Below are positions 34,958 through 43,357 of a DNA stretch of 64,000 bases, piece by piece (position 1 is the first letter of the stretch; the number at the start of each line of letters is the position of its first letter). The notes under the pieces were generated by a model. That model saw only the letters and a list, made by a program, of their open reading frames with translations. It was not told where the DNA came from and did no database searches. The stretch is from assembly GCF_003477705.1 (NCBI RefSeq), contig NZ_QUDV01000002.1:248001-312000 (forward strand), in the 5' to 3' direction. Origin of the DNA: Dorea sp. AF36-15AT. GTDB taxonomy: Bacteria > Bacillota > Clostridia > Lachnospirales > Lachnospiraceae. The position numbers and the translations under genes are program-made.

Positions 34958-35520
34958 ATCATGCATTTCGAGAAATTATAGAGGACTGCCCTGTGATCGC
35001 TACTGTGAAGGACATGGAGAGTCTGGAAAAGAGCTTTGAGACGGACAGTCAGATTATATTTATATTATTCGGAGATATCTGTAATATATCCGAGATTGTA
35101 GAGCGCGTCAAAACAGAAGGACGGATTGCTATGGTGCATCTGGATCTGGTCAGTGGATTTGACGGACGGGAGATTGCAGTCGATTTTATCAGGCACAACA
35201 CCAGAGCAGATGGTATTATATCCACCAAGACCGCACAGATCAATCGTGCGAAGGAACTGGGATTGTATGCAGTGCATCGCTTTTTTGTGCTGGATTCCCG
35301 TTCGCTGGAAAATATCAGACGCCAGAGTGCGGCAAGCAAGCCGGACTGCATCGAGATCCTACCTGGGATTATGCCGAAGGTGATTAAAAGAATTGTGCAG
35401 CATCAGCATATTCCGGTAATTGCGGGTGGACTGATTGATGATAAAGAAGATATCATGACAGCACTTAAAGCAGGGGCGACAGCCATATCTACGACGAGAC
35501 AGGAGTTGTGGTTTATCTAG
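34954..35520 (+). CDS. glpP: Glycerol-3-phosphate-responsive antiterminator GlpP
   Basis: A 188-residue cytosolic RNA-binding regulator. In Bacillus, GlpP with glycerol 3-phosphate binds the leader of glp mRNAs and prevents termination. The TIM-barrel-like fold is readable: CPVIATVKDME, IFILFGDICN, MVHLDLVSGF, ADGIISTKT, KPDCIEILPGIMPKVI and IPVIAGGLIDD. The length is normal. It is coupled by ATGA to the preceding small gene. The probable target, a leader terminator before a glp operon, lies 2.4 kb downstream (37932-37983), separated from it by a toxin-antitoxin module. Confidence 0.9.
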   Translation: MNHAFREIIEDCPVIATVKDMESLEKSFETDSQIIFILFGDICNISEIVERVKTEGRIAMVHLDLVSGFDGREIAVDFIRHNTRADGIISTKTAQINRAKELGLYAVHRFFVLDSRSLENIRRQSAASKPDCIEILPGIMPKVIKRIVQHQHIPVIAGGLIDDKEDIMTALKAGATAISTTRQELWFI

Positions 35521-35522
35521 GC

Positions 35523-35617
35523 TTGACAGAGCCGTACGGCATATATTATATTAAAAACAAAAAAATTAGCCGTACGGCAAAGAAAACTAGAACAGAAATA
35601 TAAATTAGCCGTACGGC
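35523..35617. promoter_or_regulatory. hip promoter with three GCCGTACGGC operators
   Basis: TTGACA (35523-35528) and TATATT (35547-35552, 18-base spacer) form the promoter. The perfect palindrome GCCGTACGGC occurs at 35531-35540 (inside the spacer), 35569-35578 and 35608-35617, at 38-39-base steps, with TTA before the last two copies. This is the layout of an autorepressed HipBA-type operon. Confidence 0.85.
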
Positions 35618-35634
35618 ATAGTTGGAGAAGAAAA

Positions 35635-35847
35635 ATGAAAATAAATAATACGAAGACATTAGGTGAAACTATACGGGCAAGAAGGAAAGAATTACATTAT
35701 ACACAGGCATATTTAGCAGAGTTCACTGGACTTAGTGTTACATTTATTTCGGATGTGGAAAGAGGAAAAACGACGGCAGAAATAGAAAAAATTATTCGTT
35801 TGATTAATGTGTTGGGGTTGAATTTGTTAGTAGAAAAGAGGGAATGA
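35635..35847 (+). CDS. HipB-like antitoxin and autorepressor
   Basis: A 70-residue XRE-family protein almost entirely made of one HTH domain (LGETIRARRKELHYTQAYLAEFTGLSVTFISDVERGKTT in part). It should neutralise the HipA-like kinase encoded 3 bases downstream and repress the operon through the three upstream palindromes. The length fits short HipB proteins. GGAGAAG precedes ATG 35635. Codon use is more AT-rich than the flanking glp genes, which suggests acquisition. Confidence 0.85.
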   Translation: MKINNTKTLGETIRARRKELHYTQAYLAEFTGLSVTFISDVERGKTTAEIEKIIRLINVLGLNLLVEKRE

Positions 35848-35850
35848 TAA

Positions 35851-37134
35851 ATGCAGAGATTGGCTGTTCAAATAGAGGTAAAGGGTGCGTTTAAACAGGT
35901 AGGAGAGATTGTAGGTACGAGCTCGGATGATGCACGATTCACATATACGGAGAGTTATTTGAAAGATCCGGAGAGTAGGGCAGTATCTATTAGTATGCCG
36001 TTAGAACAGCAATCTTTTAGTGTAGAAAGTACAAGAAATTTTTTCGAAGGATTATTACCGGAAGGGTTTACAAGACGATGTGTGGCAGAATGGTTGCATC
36101 GAGATGAAAAAGACTATCTTGCAATTCTTGCCGGACTGGGGCAAGAGTGCCTTGGTGCAATAAAAATTATCGATGAATCTAGAGCAGTACTTCCGTCGAA
36201 ATATAAAGAGCTTACATCAGAAGAAGTGAAAAAACTGGCACAAGAAGGAGCAACGGAATCGGCAGAAATGGTAACTAAATCACATTTATCGTTGACTGGA
36301 GCATCGGGCAAAGTAGGTTTGTATTACGATGAACAAAAAGATAAATGGTACTTGCCAATTGGAGAAGCACCAAGCACTCATATTGTAAAGCAAAGTCATA
36401 TCAGGCTGAAGCGAATAGTGGCAAATGAACAGTTGTGTTTGCTTACAGCGAAAAATTTGGGGATTGAAATACCGCAAAGTTTTATTATAAAGACGGAAAG
36501 TAACGAAGCAGAAGATGTGCTTTTTGCGACAAAGAGATACGATCGGAGAATGCAATCCAATGGAAGAAAATTAAATGGTATGAATATTCCATATAGATTA
36601 CATCAGGAAGATTTTTCGCAGGCATTAGGAATCCCTGCCTCTGAAAAATATGAAAAAGATGGCGGCTCGTATTTGAGCAAAATGTTTGGAATATTGCGTG
36701 ATTATTCAGCCTCACCAATTGAAGATCAGTTGAAGTTGTGGGATATATGTGTATTTAATTTCCTGATAGGTAATACCGATAATCATATTAAAAACCTATC
36801 ATTACTTTACGGGAAAGATTTGAAAACAATTCGTCTTGCGCCAGCATACGATATTGTCAGTACCATGGTTTATGAAAGCAGTACAGAAAATATGGCTTTG
36901 AGTATTGGTGGAGATTATAGTATTCGAAAAATTACAGAAGAATCATTTGCAAAAGAAGCTACGAAAGCTGGACTTGGTGTGAAGATGGCAATGAAACGAC
37001 TGGATACGCTACGAAAGAATTTTGTGGAGGCGTTAAATACTGGGGCTCAAGTGTTAGAAGAGCAAGGTTTTGAAGGAACTAAGGATATTGCAGAGCAGAT
37101 TATGAGCTGTGGAGGCATACGAAATTACATATAA
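35851..37134 (+). CDS. HipA-like serine/threonine kinase toxin
   Basis: A 427-residue toxin kinase. The N-terminal couplin-like domain (about 1-105) has FFEGLLPEG. The kinase core has the P-loop-like SLTGASGK (147-154), the ATP lysine in HIVKQSH (K180), the catalytic loop NTDNHIKN (308-315, D310) and the metal Asp in PAYDIV (D334). E. coli HipA phosphorylates glutamyl-tRNA synthetase and causes persistence; the target here is unknown. All key residues are present, so the kinase should be active. It lies 3 bases after the antitoxin gene. Confidence 0.9.
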   Translation: MQRLAVQIEVKGAFKQVGEIVGTSSDDARFTYTESYLKDPESRAVSISMPLEQQSFSVESTRNFFEGLLPEGFTRRCVAEWLHRDEKDYLAILAGLGQECLGAIKIIDESRAVLPSKYKELTSEEVKKLAQEGATESAEMVTKSHLSLTGASGKVGLYYDEQKDKWYLPIGEAPSTHIVKQSHIRLKRIVANEQLCLLTAKNLGIEIPQSFIIKTESNEAEDVLFATKRYDRRMQSNGRKLNGMNIPYRLHQEDFSQALGIPASEKYEKDGGSYLSKMFGILRDYSASPIEDQLKLWDICVFNFLIGNTDNHIKNLSLLYGKDLKTIRLAPAYDIVSTMVYESSTENMALSIGGDYSIRKITEESFAKEATKAGLGVKMAMKRLDTLRKNFVEALNTGAQVLEEQGFEGTKDIAEQIMSCGGIRNYI

Positions 37135-37287
37135 AGGATTCTGTAAAGGGTTCTGCTTGACGAGATACATCTGTCGCTCTGAGAAAAATTTTATAAAATT
37201 TAAACTACCGAGGCAATGCTATGCATATAATTAATGGTCATATGAAAGGCTATTCTTTACAATAACGGTAAGAATGCTGGAGGTAGG

Positions 37288-37653
37288 ATGATGGATTATA
37301 AAAAACTGGGAGAAAGGATCAGACAGGCACGCAAAGCACTGCATTATTCGCAGGAACAGTTCGCAGGCGAAATCGGATATTCTGTACCGCATATTTCACA
37401 TGTAGAAAATGCAAGAACCACTCTCAGTGTCGACTTCTTAGTTAAGGCGTCGAATGCTTTACATGTATCTGCTGACCAGCTTCTGTGTGACAGCCTGAAA
37501 TATACCAATGATGTATACAAAGGCGAGATAGTGGAAGCGTTAGAAGATTGTAGCCAAACGGAACTTATGATTATCAGTCAGACAGTTATGGATCTGAAAC
37601 GCAATTTGAGAAAGAACATAGGTGTCGATGATGAAGAAGGAACAGTTGGGTAA
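37288..37653 (+). CDS. XRE-family regulator with C-terminal tail
   Basis: A 121-residue protein with an HTH_3 domain (about 6-63; RIRQARKALHYSQEQFAGEIGYSVPHISHVENAR) and a ~55-residue acidic tail that may dimerise. GGAGG precedes ATG ATG at 37288/37291, so the exact start may be one codon later. The 3' end overlaps the next XRE gene by about 26 bases. It lies between the hip module and the glp leader. The target is unknown; similarity to phage or ICE regulators suggests mobile origin. Confidence 0.75.
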   Translation: MMDYKKLGERIRQARKALHYSQEQFAGEIGYSVPHISHVENARTTLSVDFLVKASNALHVSADQLLCDSLKYTNDVYKGEIVEALEDCSQTELMIISQTVMDLKRNLRKNIGVDDEEGTVG

Positions 37654-37861
37654 GAATCTGAAGTATATGAGGGAATGTCATAACATGTCACAGAGTCAGC
37701 TGGCGGGTAAATTATGGTTAGACCGCAGTTCTATTTCCGGATACGAGATTGGCAAACGGATGCCGGATATCTTGATTTTGTGGGAAATGGCAGAGATTAT
37801 GAACGTATCTCTGGACGAGCTGGTCGGAAGAAAAAAGATGAGTAAAGCAGTTGGATTATAA
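37628..37861 (+). CDS. Small XRE-family regulator
   Basis: A ~77-residue protein that is nearly all HTH_3 domain (LGKNLKYMRECHNMSQSQLAGKLWLDRSSISGYEIG). It starts inside the end of the preceding XRE gene in another frame; candidates are ATG 37628, ATG 37631 or GTG 37622. The overlap implies coupled translation, and the pair may act as a heteromeric switch. Immediately downstream is the promoter and leader of the glp operon, so a role in that control is possible but speculative. Confidence 0.7.
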   Translation: MMKKEQLGKNLKYMRECHNMSQSQLAGKLWLDRSSISGYEIGKRMPDILILWEMAEIMNVSLDELVGRKKMSKAVGL

Positions 37862-37869
37862 AAAAGGTA

Positions 37870-37898
37870 TTGCCATATTCTGAGAAAAGTGCTATGGT
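37870..37898 (+). promoter_or_regulatory. Putative glp operon promoter
   Basis: TTGCCA (37870-37875), 17-base spacer, TATGGT (37893-37898). It would start a ~170-base leader containing the terminator hairpin at 37932-37983. Confidence 0.55.
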
Positions 37899-37931
37899 AA
37901 TTACAGTTAAATAATGATTTTGGAGAAAACG

Positions 37932-37983
37932 GAGTACAAAAATAGACGGCGTGAAGCCGGCTTGTTTTTGTACTCTTTTTTTG
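37932..37983 (+). terminator. Leader terminator of the glp operon, likely GlpP target
   Basis: GAGTACAAAAA (37932-37942) pairs perfectly with TTTTTGTACTC (37965-37975), with an inner GC-rich part, followed by seven T residues. It lies ~95 bases before the first glp gene, after the putative promoter, so it must be read through for expression. A second hairpin, CAAAACGC / GCGTTTTG (38019-38037), follows. GlpP dependence is inferred from gene neighbourhood. Confidence 0.8.
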
Positions 37984-38078
37984 TTTCGTTCAGAGCCCGG
38001 CAGAATTGGACACAAAAGCAAAACGCGCAGCGTTTTGGAAGTGACTCTGGACGAAAGTTAGCAGAAGGAGGATATAAT

Positions 38079-39515
38079 ATGCGAGACATAGTAATAATTG
38101 GAGCCGGAGTCAGCGGAAGTGCGGTGGCACGAGAACTGTCCAGATATCAGTATGATGTACTGGTGGTGGAAGCTAACAGTGATGTGTGCGAAGGAACATC
38201 CAAGGCCAACAGCGGTATTGTTCATGCAGGATTCGACACAGAGCCAGGTTCTATGATGGCGAAGATGAATACCAGAGGCAATGAGATGATGGAGCAGCTG
38301 TCCAAGGATTTGGATTTTCCGTTTAAACGAAATGGATCACTGGTTCTCTGCTTCGACGAGAAAGATATGGATCAGTTAGTATATCTTCTGGAAAAAGGTC
38401 AGAAAAACGGTGTTCCGGGTCTTCGGATTATCACAAAAGAAGAAGTGAAAGAGATGGAGCCGAATGTCACCGATGACATGGTGGCAGCTTTGTATGCGCC
38501 GACTGGTGGAATTGTATGTCCGTTTGGATTGAACATTGCAATGGCTGAAAATGCATGTGAGAATGGTGTGGAGTTCCAGTTTGATACAGAGGTTCAGAAT
38601 ATCATACCGATCGAAGGTGGTTACAGACTGGAAACTTCCAGGGGTGACATGGAGACAAAGATGGTTATCAATGCGGCGGGTGTCTATGCGGATAAGTTCC
38701 ATAATATGGTCAGTGAAGATAAGATTGAGATTATTCCGAGAAAAGGTGAGTACTGTTTGATGGATAAAAAGGTGGGAGATTTTGTAAAGAGTACAATTTT
38801 CCAGCTTCCTACAAAATACGGTAAAGGCGTACTGGTAACACCTACGGTACACGGTAATCTGCTGGCAGGACCAACGGCGGTAGATATTGAAGATAAGGAA
38901 AATACACAGACGACTGCCGAAGGTTTGGAAGAACTGCTGACAAAGGTAAAAGTCAGCGCACCGAACATTCCGACACGTCAGGTGATCACATCATTTACAG
39001 GTCTTCGAGCACATTGGACCGGACATGAATTTATTATCAAGGAAGTAGAAGGAGCACCGGGATTTATTGATGTGGCAGGTATTGAGTCACCGGGACTTAC
39101 CAGTTCTCCGGCAATTGGAGAATATGTAGCAGAGTTGGTGCGGGGCATTTATCCGAAGGAAAAGAAAGTACATTTCAAGGCAACAAGAAAAGGAATTCCG
39201 AATGTGGCAGAGGCATCATTTGAAGAGCGCCAGGAACTGATCAGACAGAATCCGGCATACGCCAATGTGATCTGTCGATGTGAAGTAGTTACAGAAGGCG
39301 AAATTATGGATGCGATTCACAGACCACTTGGAGCTACAACACTGGACGGCATCAAACGTCGTACCAGAGCAGGGATGGGAAGATGTCAGGCAGGATTCTG
39401 TGCACCAAAACAGGTGGAGATCCTGGCAAGAGAGCTTGGCAAAGACGTATCGGAGATTACCAAATCCGGCGAAGGTTCTGCATTTTTAACAGGTTACGAT
39501 AAGGAGGATATATAA
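38079..39515 (+). CDS. Glycerol-3-phosphate dehydrogenase-like FAD oxidoreductase with BFD domain
   Basis: A 478-residue flavoprotein expected to oxidise glycerol 3-phosphate to dihydroxyacetone phosphate. The N-terminal FAD site is VIIGAGVSGSAVARELS. The DAO fold spans to ~390, then a BFD-like [2Fe-2S] domain has Cys in VICRCEVVTEGE and GRCQAGFCAPKQ. This is the GlpA architecture. Start 38079 has GAAGGAGG upstream; a longer frame from 37914 would run through the leader terminator and is rejected. It heads the operon with a second flavoprotein, DUF1667 and glpK, one base before the next gene. Confidence 0.85.
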   Translation: MRDIVIIGAGVSGSAVARELSRYQYDVLVVEANSDVCEGTSKANSGIVHAGFDTEPGSMMAKMNTRGNEMMEQLSKDLDFPFKRNGSLVLCFDEKDMDQLVYLLEKGQKNGVPGLRIITKEEVKEMEPNVTDDMVAALYAPTGGIVCPFGLNIAMAENACENGVEFQFDTEVQNIIPIEGGYRLETSRGDMETKMVINAAGVYADKFHNMVSEDKIEIIPRKGEYCLMDKKVGDFVKSTIFQLPTKYGKGVLVTPTVHGNLLAGPTAVDIEDKENTQTTAEGLEELLTKVKVSAPNIPTRQVITSFTGLRAHWTGHEFIIKEVEGAPGFIDVAGIESPGLTSSPAIGEYVAELVRGIYPKEKKVHFKATRKGIPNVAEASFEERQELIRQNPAYANVICRCEVVTEGEIMDAIHRPLGATTLDGIKRRTRAGMGRCQAGFCAPKQVEILARELGKDVSEITKSGEGSAFLTGYDKEDI

Positions 39516-39516
39516 G

Positions 39517-40785
39517 ATGAAGACAGAGATCGCAATCATCGGGGGAGGACCGGCAGGACTGGCGGCAGCAGTTGCAGCCAGAGAGGCAGGGGTACAAGAT
39601 ATCCTGATCATAGAGAGAGATAATGAACTTGGTGGTATTTTGAATCAGTGCATACATAACGGATTTGGACTGCATACATTTAAGGAAGAATTGACCGGAC
39701 CTGAGTATGCCGGAAGATATATTGAAAAGGTAAAGGAAATGAAGATTCCGTATCTGCTTCATACGATTGTTGTGGATGTGTCCAGGGACAAAGTTGTTAC
39801 TGTAATGAATAAAGAACAGGGCATGTTCCAGATTGAGGCAAAAGCAGTGATTCTGGCAATGGGATGCAGAGAGCGTTCCAGAGGTGCACTGAATATTCCG
39901 GGTTATCGTCCGGCGGGTATTTATTCCGCAGGAACTGCACAGAGATACGTCAATATGGAAGGAAGAATGCCTGGTAAAAAGGTTGTGATCCTGGGTTCCG
40001 GAGATATCGGACTGATCATGGCGAGACGTATGACGCTGGAGGGTGCCAAGGTTCAGGTGGTAGCAGAGTTGATGCCATATTCCGGCGGCCTGAAACGTAA
40101 TATTGTACAGTGTCTGGATGATTATGGTATCCCGCTGAAGCTGAGTCACACAGTGGTAGACATCAAAGGAAAGAAGCGCGTGGAAGGTGTAACACTTGCA
40201 CAGGTAGATGAGAATCGCAAGCCGATTCCGGGTACAGAAGAATATTATGATTGTGATACCTTGCTTCTGTCCTGTGGATTGATCCCGGAGAATGAACTTT
40301 CTTCCCAGATAGGAGTAGAACTGAATCCGGTGACATCCGGTCCTGTAGTGAATGAAAGTCTGGAGACGAATGTAGACGGCGTATTTGCCTGTGGTAACGT
40401 GCTTCATGTCCATGATCTGGTAGATTATGTATCCGGAGAAGCAAAGACTGCCGGTGAAAATGCGGCAGCATATGTACAGGGCAATCTTCCGGAAGCTGGC
40501 AAAGAGATTCCATTAAAAGGTGAGAATGGAGTACGTTATACGGTGCCTTGCAGTGTGGATGTCGACCGTATGACGGATAAGCAGGTAGTACGTTTTCGTG
40601 TGGGAAATGTTTATAGAGACAAGTATCTCTGCGTGTATTATAATGATAAGTGTATCAGCAGGGTTAAGAAAAAAGTAATGGCTCCCGGCGAGATGGAACA
40701 GGTAATCCTTCTGAAATCCAAGCTCAAAGAATTTGAAGGACTTGAGAGCATTACCATTCGGATTGAAGAGGAGGAACAGAGATAA
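39517..40785 (+). CDS. Pyridine nucleotide-disulfide-type FAD oxidoreductase, glycerol-3-phosphate complex subunit
   Basis: A 422-residue flavoprotein with two Rossmann sites: IIGGGPAGLAAAVAAREAG at the N-terminus (FAD) and VVILGSGDIGLIMARR near residue 155 (NAD(P)). The C-terminal GVFACGNVLHVHD is the second FAD motif. It has no CxxxxC redox pair, so it is an electron-transfer partner rather than a disulfide reductase. It starts one base after the GlpA-like gene and overlaps the DUF1667 gene by one base. I infer a complex passing electrons from glycerol 3-phosphate to NAD or another acceptor. Confidence 0.8.
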   Translation: MKTEIAIIGGGPAGLAAAVAAREAGVQDILIIERDNELGGILNQCIHNGFGLHTFKEELTGPEYAGRYIEKVKEMKIPYLLHTIVVDVSRDKVVTVMNKEQGMFQIEAKAVILAMGCRERSRGALNIPGYRPAGIYSAGTAQRYVNMEGRMPGKKVVILGSGDIGLIMARRMTLEGAKVQVVAELMPYSGGLKRNIVQCLDDYGIPLKLSHTVVDIKGKKRVEGVTLAQVDENRKPIPGTEEYYDCDTLLLSCGLIPENELSSQIGVELNPVTSGPVVNESLETNVDGVFACGNVLHVHDLVDYVSGEAKTAGENAAAYVQGNLPEAGKEIPLKGENGVRYTVPCSVDVDRMTDKQVVRFRVGNVYRDKYLCVYYNDKCISRVKKKVMAPGEMEQVILLKSKLKEFEGLESITIRIEEEEQR

Positions 40786-41150
40786 TGAGAGAGAAAGAGT
40801 TAGTATGTATCGGATGTCCTCTGGGCTGTAGCCTGAAAGTGACCATCCAGGACGATAGCACTATGGAAGTAACTGGCAATACATGTCCGAGAGGAGCGGA
40901 CTATGCCAGAAAAGAACTGACAGATCCAAGACGGATCGTCACGTCTTCAGTCCCGGTAGAGGGAGGCCATCTGCCATGTGTATCTGTGAAGACAGAATCA
41001 GATATACCAAAAGACAAGATATTTGACTGTATCAAAGCACTGAAAGATGTGAAGCTTCAGGCTCCGGTGAAGATCGGACAGATCGTATTGCCGGATGTGG
41101 CAGGTACAGGGGTCAACGTGTTGGCAACTAAGAATATTCAGGCCCTGTAG
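40785..41150 (+). CDS. DUF1667 iron-sulfur-like protein of the glp operon
   Basis: A 121-residue protein with four conserved Cys (C8, C11, C15 in CIGCPLGC, and C34 in NTCPRGA), a pattern suited to an iron-sulfur cluster. DUF1667 proteins occur next to GlpA-like oxidoreductases in Clostridia; a role as small electron-transfer subunit is likely. It overlaps the preceding flavoprotein gene by one base and precedes glpK by 27 bases. No membrane segment is present, so it does not anchor the complex as GlpC does. Confidence 0.82.
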   Translation: MREKELVCIGCPLGCSLKVTIQDDSTMEVTGNTCPRGADYARKELTDPRRIVTSSVPVEGGHLPCVSVKTESDIPKDKIFDCIKALKDVKLQAPVKIGQIVLPDVAGTGVNVLATKNIQAL

Positions 41151-41177
41151 CAGAATCAAACAGAGAGGATGAATTGT

Positions 41178-42680
41178 ATGGAGCAGTATGTAATGGCCCT
41201 GGATCAGGGGACGACCAGTTCCCGCTGTATATTGTTCAATCATGCGGGGGACATCTGTGGTATGGCACAGAGGGAATTTGAACAGATTTATCCGCATCCG
41301 GGCTGGGTAGAGCAGAATCCGAGAGAGATCTGGTCATCCCAGTATTCCGTTATGGCACAGGTGATGGCGGAAAATGGAATTGATGCGAAGCAGATAAAGG
41401 GAATTGGTATTACTAATCAGAGAGAGACGACGATTATCTGGAACCGTTATACGGGCGAACCGGTGTACAATGCAATTGTGTGGCAGTGCCGTCGGACAGC
41501 GGAGATGATTGATGCATTAAAAGAAGAGGGGTTCGATCAGGTGATCCGCGAGAAGACGGGATTGATCGCAGATGCGTATTTCAGTGCCAGCAAGATCGCA
41601 TGGATTTTAGATCATGTAGAAGGCGCCAGAGAACAGGCTGAGAAAGGCGATTTGCTCTTTGGAACAGTAGATACCTGGCTGATTTGGAATCTGACCGGGG
41701 GACTGGTACATGTGACCGATTATACGAATGCATCCCGGACGATGTTATTTGACATTCATAAGTTGTGCTGGGATGAGGAAATCATGGCGAAGTTCCGTAT
41801 TCCACGTGCAATGCTGCCGGAAGTAAAGCCATCCAGCTGCATTTACGGTTATACGGATGAGAAAGTTCTGGTAGGCAACGTGCCGATAGCAGGTGCAGCA
41901 GGCGATCAGCAGGCGGCACTGTTCGGACAGGGATGTTTTCAGCCTGGGGATGTGAAGAATACATATGGTACAGGATGTTTCCTGCTTATGAACACGGGAA
42001 CAGATCCGGTAATGTCAGGCAATGGACTCCTGACAACGATCGCGGCCAGCACAGATCCGGCGAAGGTAGAGTATGCATTGGAAGGCAGTATCTTTGTAGC
42101 CGGAGCCGCTAATCAGTGGCTACGTGACGGCATGCGCCTTGTAGAGAGTACGCCAGAGACAGAAAAGTACGCCAGTCAGGTGGAAGATACAGATGGCGTA
42201 TATATTGTTCCTGCATTTGCGGGAATGGGTGCTCCTTACTGGAATCAGTATGCCAGAGGTACAGTGGTCGGACTGACGAGAGGCTGTACCAGAGAGCACT
42301 TTATCCGTGCAACGCTGGAATCTATCGCATATCAGGCATATGATGTGATTAAGGCGATGGAAGAAGATGCAGGAGTACGGTTGAACGTGCTGAAGGTAGA
42401 TGGAGGTGCCAGCGCCAATAATATGCTGATGCAATTCCAGGCAGATATCAATAATGCTATTGTGCATCGCCCGAAATGTATTGAGACTACAGCGCTTGGA
42501 GCAGCATATCTGGCAGGACTTGCAACCGGATACTGGAAGAGCAAAGACGAGATTAAAGAGAACTGGCAGCTTGGAAGAGCATTTGAGTCAGAAATGGATA
42601 AAGAGAAGAGAAATCAATTGCTGAAAGGCTGGAAACGCGCAGTGCGTTGCGCAATCGCCTGGGCAGAAGATGATGAGTAA
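41178..42680 (+). CDS. glpK: Glycerol kinase
   Basis: A 500-residue FGGY kinase phosphorylating glycerol to glycerol 3-phosphate. The N-terminal [13 protein letters not shown] and the [28 protein letters not shown] and [16 protein letters not shown] blocks are diagnostic. The C-terminal [16 protein letters not shown] is intact. The start at 41178 is chosen because AGAGAGG is nine bases upstream; ATG 41169 directly touches it. It is last in the glp operon before terminator 42704-42738. No GlpF channel is encoded here. Confidence 0.96.
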   Translation: MEQYVMALDQGTTSSRCILFNHAGDICGMAQREFEQIYPHPGWVEQNPREIWSSQYSVMAQVMAENGIDAKQIKGIGITNQRETTIIWNRYTGEPVYNAIVWQCRRTAEMIDALKEEGFDQVIREKTGLIADAYFSASKIAWILDHVEGAREQAEKGDLLFGTVDTWLIWNLTGGLVHVTDYTNASRTMLFDIHKLCWDEEIMAKFRIPRAMLPEVKPSSCIYGYTDEKVLVGNVPIAGAAGDQQAALFGQGCFQPGDVKNTYGTGCFLLMNTGTDPVMSGNGLLTTIAASTDPAKVEYALEGSIFVAGAANQWLRDGMRLVESTPETEKYASQVEDTDGVYIVPAFAGMGAPYWNQYARGTVVGLTRGCTREHFIRATLESIAYQAYDVIKAMEEDAGVRLNVLKVDGGASANNMLMQFQADINNAIVHRPKCIETTALGAAYLAGLATGYWKSKDEIKENWQLGRAFESEMDKEKRNQLLKGWKRAVRCAIAWAEDDE

Positions 42681-42703
42681 AAGAGAATAAAGCATAGAAT
42701 GAG

Positions 42704-42740
42704 AGGCGTCATTGCGGTGGTAGCGATGGCGTCTTTTTTT
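42704..42740 (+). terminator. Terminator of the glp operon
   Basis: AGGCGTCATTGC (42704-42715) pairs, with wobble, with GCGATGGCGTCT (42723-42734), followed by a run of T. Confidence 0.85.
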
Positions 42741-43059
42741 GCATATCAGCAGGATTAATCATAGATTCTATTATAGAAAATATCTATTAGATGAAAATGT
42801 TATATTGAAGTAATCTATGCATATTGTTGAATCGATAATTTTAAATATACGCCAATTTGTGCGTGTTTTAGGACTTTTTTGCAATGTAATTGTGATGAAT
42901 ATGTTGATGAGTGCAATTTTTGCACGAATTGTCAAAAAATAAGTGCAAATGTTTGCTATTTTTTTGTTATTGATGTGTTGATAGAATGTAAAGCATAAAG
43001 AAAGTCCTTGGAGAGGGACGGTAAATACTACTACAAATAATAAATTATGAGGTGAGAAA
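42741..43059. other. Regulatory gap before the PTS-aldolase cluster
   Basis: A ~320-base, very AT-rich stretch without a gene. It holds a perfect palindrome GTGCAATTTTTGCAC (42911-42925) and a further GTGCAAAT half-site at 42943-42950, plus a TAGAAT -10-like box at 42982-42987 without a good -35. These are candidate binding sites for the PRD regulator encoded downstream. The HPr ribosome site GAGGTGAG ends the gap. Confidence 0.4.
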
Positions 43060-43320
43060 ATGGTTGAAAGAAATCTGGTAGTAAAAAACAAAACAGGACT
43101 TCATGCAAGACCGGCAGCAAGTCTGGCGTCACTGTGTGGCAAGTTCAAAAGCGAGATCAGAATTTACACAGAGGACACAGAGATTAATCCCAAAAGTGTT
43201 CTGAGCATTATGGCAGGCGGCGTGTACGCAGGAACACCGATCAGATTAACCGTTGAAGGTGAAGATGAAGAAGAGGCTGGTGCAGCAATTGTTGAATTGA
43301 TTGAAAATCTGGTTGACTAA
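43060..43320 (+). CDS. HPr-family phosphocarrier protein
   Basis: An 86-residue PTS phosphocarrier accepting phosphate from EI-P and passing it to EIIA. The active-site H15 sits in GLHARPAAS and the regulatory serine at S46 in NPKSVLSIM; both positions match canonical HPr exactly, although the S46 surroundings are atypical. It is the first gene of the PTS-aldolase cluster, with no EI gene nearby, so it may be a second, pathway-dedicated HPr next to the general one expected elsewhere. Confidence 0.9.
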   Translation: MVERNLVVKNKTGLHARPAASLASLCGKFKSEIRIYTEDTEINPKSVLSIMAGGVYAGTPIRLTVEGEDEEEAGAAIVELIENLVD

Positions 43321-43357
43321 TTTAAAAGAAAAATGTTTCTGATAAGGAGCAGGTGAC

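Noticed and set aside
35531..35617. Repeated GCCGTACGGC as a CRISPR-like array
   Set aside because: The repeats are 10-base palindromes with one copy inside a promoter, followed by an antitoxin gene. Operators explain them; there are no cas genes.
37914..38078. N-terminal extension of the GlpA-like protein
   Set aside because: It would translate the leader terminator hairpin. The FAD motif begins right after ATG 38079, which has a strong ribosome site.
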